In this document: in pieces, positions 13,507 through 16,129 of the stretch
How the letters are laid out: the number at the start of each line of letters is the position of its first letter
How positions within the stretch are numbered: position 1 is the stretch's first letter
NCBI GenBank assembly: GCA_030643285.1
Contig: DAOWMC010000003.1
Span: 1-16,129, forward strand
Source: Methanobacteriota archaeon
GTDB lineage: Archaea > Halobacteriota > Syntropharchaeia > DAOWMC01
Direction: 5' to 3'
DNA length: 16,129 nt
The notes under the pieces: model-generated
Database searches by the model: none
What the model was told of the DNA's origin: nothing
What the model saw: the letters and a program-made list of their open reading frames with translations, nothing else
Position numbers and translations under genes: made by a program

Positions 13507-14691
13507 CTAAATCGCCTGCATTAAAAGCTCTATGACATCATAGACCTCAAAGTCCTCGCCCATCTCTTTTATCGCATCCTTGAAATTTCGCTCACACCAT
13601 GGACAGGCTGTAACGATAGCTTTGGCTCCGGTTTCCTTTGCCTCTATAATCCTCTCTTTTGCTGTCCACATGGTAAAGTCCGAATAAGCCTCCATTACAC
13701 CTCCACCAGCTCCACAGCAAAGTGAATTCTCCTTACTTCTTCGCATCTCCAAAAGTTCGATTCCCGAAATCGAATGCAAAATGCTTCTGGGTGCGTTATA
13801 TACACCTGAGATCCTTCCGAGGTGGCAGGGGTCATGATACGTGATTTTCATGGGAACTTCCTTTACAGGCTTTATCTTTTCTTCACGTATCAGCCGGTTT
13901 ATGTATTCGGTGATGTGTAATATTTCCACATCCATATCTTGTTCGAGTGCGGGATAAATCCGTTTGAATGCGTCGTAACAATCAGAACATGATGTTATAA
14001 GTTTAGTTGCACCTGAAGCCTTTACTCTTCCCACAAGGTCTTCTGCATACTTTTTTGCCTCACCCAGATAACCAATTTCATAGACACGTCCACCACAGCA
14101 TGATTCTTCGGCTCCTGCCATACCCAAATCCACACCTGCATCTTTCAGGAGTGTTACTGCACCTCTAACAATTGGCCATAGTTCTTTGTCATATGAGAGT
14201 CTGCATCCGGCATGGAAAATAACATCCACCTTTTCTTTATTTATATCCTTTATGTCAAGGCCCTCGGCCCATTTTCCGCGATCCTCTTTTGGCTCTCCGA
14301 GTACATTATCTTCCCGTTTCAAGCCATCTATCATTGCCATGTGTTCGGCGATAAGCTCTCCCTCCTCGACATACTTAGCCTTCAAATCAACGAACAACTG
14401 GAGGTGATCTGCCTTAAATCCACTCAGGCTATGACACTGCTCCCTGCATGCACCACACCCCGTACAGCTATAGATTATTTTCATCAATCGGTCTGTTGCC
14501 TCGGTGATCTTACCTTCAACGATACCACGGGTTATCTCAATTCTTCCGGATGCATAAAATGACTCAAACCCAAAGTATGCGGCACTTGGGCATATAGGCA
14601 TCCATCCATCTATCGTGTGCCAGTTTGCCACGTAGCAGAGATGGCAGTGAAGACAGTGATTAAAATCTTTTTCATATTTATCCAGGTTCAT
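13507..14691 (-). CDS. HdrD/GlpC-like Fe-S oxidoreductase with two CCG domains
   Basis: A 394-residue cytosolic protein with two ferredoxin-type [4Fe-4S] motifs: Cys13, 16, 19 plus Cys34-Pro, and Cys76, 79, 82, 86. Two CCG (cysteine-rich) domains follow: Cys163, the pair 198-199 and Cys235/238; then Cys289, the pair 325-326 and Cys363/366. This order is that of HdrD, GlpC and LutA/GlcF-like subunits. In heterodisulfide reductase the CCG domains bind the unusual clusters that split a disulfide; elsewhere they pass electrons to membrane quinones. The first ferredoxin motif has a long spacer to Cys34 with WHTIDGWMPIC in between. The gene overlaps the upstream FAD gene by four bases (ATGA) and is followed two bases later by etfA. 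It is probably the electron wire between the FAD subunit, EtfAB and the final acceptor. Confidence 0.88.
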   Translation of the reverse strand: MNLDKYEKDFNHCLHCHLCYVANWHTIDGWMPICPSAAYFGFESFYASGRIEITRGIVEGKITEATDRLMKIIYSCTGCGACREQCHSLSGFKADHLQLFVDLKAKYVEEGELIAEHMAMIDGLKREDNVLGEPKEDRGKWAEGLDIKDINKEKVDVIFHAGCRLSYDKELWPIVRGAVTLLKDAGVDLGMAGAEESCCGGRVYEIGYLGEAKKYAEDLVGRVKASGATKLITSCSDCYDAFKRIYPALEQDMDVEILHITEYINRLIREEKIKPVKEVPMKITYHDPCHLGRISGVYNAPRSILHSISGIELLEMRRSKENSLCCGAGGGVMEAYSDFTMWTAKERIIEAKETGAKAIVTACPWCERNFKDAIKEMGEDFEVYDVIELLMQAI

Positions 14692-16085
14692 TCTACCGCC
14701 TCCGGTGGCTTACCCGGGTTCATTATGCTATTGGGATCGATGAATCGTTTAATATCCCTCCAGAACTCCCCATACTTTCCAAGAACCGACGCATCAACAA
14801 CACCTGGAAATGCCCTGAACCATCCATAAATTCCAACGTCAAGGAGCCTCTCTATCAATTCCTTGTTCAGTTTTACCATCCTCTGAACCTGATCCGGATC
14901 TGATGCATCCCAGAATATACATGGATCGTTATAGGTCAGTTGCCCGTTGAAAGGTGCTACAGGCATTGCTTCGTAGTGCAATCCTTCAAGATCATACTTT
15001 TTGCATACCTCCTTACATACCCGGTAATACTCGGGAACAAGTTTCATCACACCGTAAAACGAACAACCATATAAATTTCCGGCCCTCCATCCACCGACCG
15101 CAGAGCGCATGCACATATGATCTTTAACCATCACGTCTGAGGGCATTGGCATAAACATTCCACCTGTGGATTTAAGTATCTTTTTGATTGCCTTTTCGTC
15201 TGCGGCAACTCTATCGGCGCTACCCTCCAAAAAAAGGACCATCGCAAAGAAATCCTCATCATCCTTCGTTCCTAAAGGTGAATCAGGCATCATTAGTTTC
15301 ATTATATTCGGACTGAAAGTCATCGCCCACATTCCTGCGACCAGGTCCTCCTTTGCAAATCTTATTGTTGGTTCAACCATCGCATCTATCGATTTATACA
15401 TGGCAAATTTTACCTTTATCTCTTCTGGCATCGGGTAAACCTTGATCCGTGCCTTTGTAATCACCCCAAGATTTCCCGGACTTCCCTGAAATAACTTACA
15501 AAAGTCAGGCCCATTTACGATGCCACTATATGGAATACCATTCGGGGTAGCAGCAGAACCAGTCTCCAAAACCTCGCCGTTTGGAAGAACAACTTCGATA
15601 GTCAGCAGATGGTCGATTCCGTACCTCGTTGAAGATCCATATATACCTCTGAGCATATAATTTGCCAGAACAGAAACTGTTGCAGGTGCATCAGGTGTTA
15701 TTGCCCTAAGACCAGTTCCTTTCAGAGCCTCAACAAGCTGAACAAATGTTGCTCCAGGCTCGATCGTGGCAGTCATCATCTCTTTGTCGACATCTATTAT
15801 ACGATTCATCCTCCTTAGATCAAGTAGTATTCCCCCTTTGCTTGCTATACAGAGCCCTTTTCTATTTATTCCGGCAGAGAGTGGCACAACAGGTATTTTG
15901 TTTTCATTTGCAAGGCGCATGATATCTTGAACTTCTTCTTTTGTGGCTGGTTGTACCACATAGTCTGGCAAATGTGGTGGGACAATCGGGCATTGGTCAT
16001 CCCTTTCAAATGGTATAAGGTCTGCAACATCACAGGACACACGATCACCCACGATACCAAAAAGCTCTTTTTCGATATTGCTCAT
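14688..16085 (-). CDS. VAO/GlcD-type FAD-binding oxidoreductase
   Basis: A 465-residue protein of the vanillyl-alcohol-oxidase/PCMH flavoprotein fold. The FAD domain includes the PVVPLSAGINRKGLC loop (65-79), GGILLDLRRMNRI, ATIEPGATFVQLVEAL, and PDAPATVSVLANYMLRGI followed by RYGIDHLL. IEVVLPNGEVLETGS and FQGSPGNLGVITKA come next. The Asn-Tyr-Met-Leu-Arg-Gly pattern recalls 4-cresol dehydrogenase-type members; the usual Gly-Gly-Gly-Thr of the pyrophosphate loop is absent. The C-terminal substrate domain ends IDPNSIMNPGKPP, as in GlcD and lactate dehydrogenases. The substrate is probably a hydroxy acid or alcohol but cannot be read from sequence. The frame also opens at ATG 16100, but GGAGG lies inside those codons, eight bases before ATG 16085, so the latter is chosen. 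It is the first gene of the FAD/Fe-S/etfA/etfB operon. Confidence 0.88.
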   Translation of the reverse strand: MSNIEKELFGIVGDRVSCDVADLIPFERDDQCPIVPPHLPDYVVQPATKEEVQDIMRLANENKIPVVPLSAGINRKGLCIASKGGILLDLRRMNRIIDVDKEMMTATIEPGATFVQLVEALKGTGLRAITPDAPATVSVLANYMLRGIYGSSTRYGIDHLLTIEVVLPNGEVLETGSAATPNGIPYSGIVNGPDFCKLFQGSPGNLGVITKARIKVYPMPEEIKVKFAMYKSIDAMVEPTIRFAKEDLVAGMWAMTFSPNIMKLMMPDSPLGTKDDEDFFAMVLFLEGSADRVAADEKAIKKILKSTGGMFMPMPSDVMVKDHMCMRSAVGGWRAGNLYGCSFYGVMKLVPEYYRVCKEVCKKYDLEGLHYEAMPVAPFNGQLTYNDPCIFWDASDPDQVQRMVKLNKELIERLLDVGIYGWFRAFPGVVDASVLGKYGEFWRDIKRFIDPNSIMNPGKPPEAVE

Positions 16086-16093
16086 AGCTTTAT

Positions 16094-16129
16094 CCTCCAT
16101 CTTTCATCTTTTTACGTTATCTTTTTATA
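16094..16129 (-). promoter_or_regulatory. Promoter and ribosome binding site of the FAD/Fe-S/Etf operon
   Basis: On the reverse strand TATAAAAAG (16129-16121) at the window edge is a good box A. A start about 25 bases downstream would fall near 16100, giving a 15-base leader with GGAGG at 16098-16094, eight bases before ATG 16085. The BRE element would lie outside the window. Confidence 0.5.

Noticed and set aside
1..16129. CRISPR array, tRNA or rRNA genes, insertion sequences
   Set aside because: Gaps between genes are short and contain no regularly spaced repeats, cloverleaf pattern, conserved rRNA stretch, transposase or terminal inverted repeats.

Overview
The window reads as euryarchaeal chromosome. 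It carries archaeal informational genes (exosome subunit Rrp42, ribosomal protein L37Ae), methanofuran and F420 cofactor genes (MfnE-like kinase, CofG), a 6-phospho-3-hexuloisomerase, archaeal TATA boxes and GGAGGTGAT-type ribosome binding sites. Genes for C1 cofactors next to an EtfAB/FAD/Fe-S redox operon fit the Archaeoglobi / Syntrophoarchaeia / Methanophagales part of the tree, where methanogenesis-type cofactors meet fatty-acid or alkane oxidation. This placement is inference from gene content; there is no marker phylogeny. The base composition is AT-rich, especially between genes.

Left part (1-2870): a truncated reverse-strand ORF at the edge, a 318-base non-coding stretch with three short palindromes, then forward genes mfnE, a 78-residue orphan ORF, rrp42 and rpl37ae, ending in a T-rich terminator. 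Rrp42 and L37Ae are translationally adjacent, but the usual upstream partners Rrp4 and Rrp41 are missing here.

Middle part (2871-8413): reverse-strand hxlB, AMMECR1 and DUF169, facing a divergent forward pair, ruvC and uvrA. Both forward genes are bacterial-type DNA repair genes. uvrA is full length apart from one missing base near 6273, which splits it into two frames.

Right-centre part (8438-11645): a reverse-strand protein with what look like two SCP2-type lipid-binding domains, a divergent forward gene with four CBS domains joined to a ribosome-hibernation-like C-terminal domain, and convergent cofG, whose stop codon overlaps that of the CBS gene.

Right part (11721-16100): a compact reverse-strand operon whose promoter lies at the window edge. 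It encodes a VAO-type FAD oxidoreductase, an HdrD/GlpC-like protein (two ferredoxin-type motifs, two CCG domains), EtfA and EtfB, mostly joined by ATGA overlaps. This set would take electrons from an organic substrate and pass them through EtfAB and Fe-S clusters towards quinone, heterodisulfide or ferredoxin. It is the best candidate in the window for an uncharacterised functional system, with the CBS/hibernation-like fusion second.
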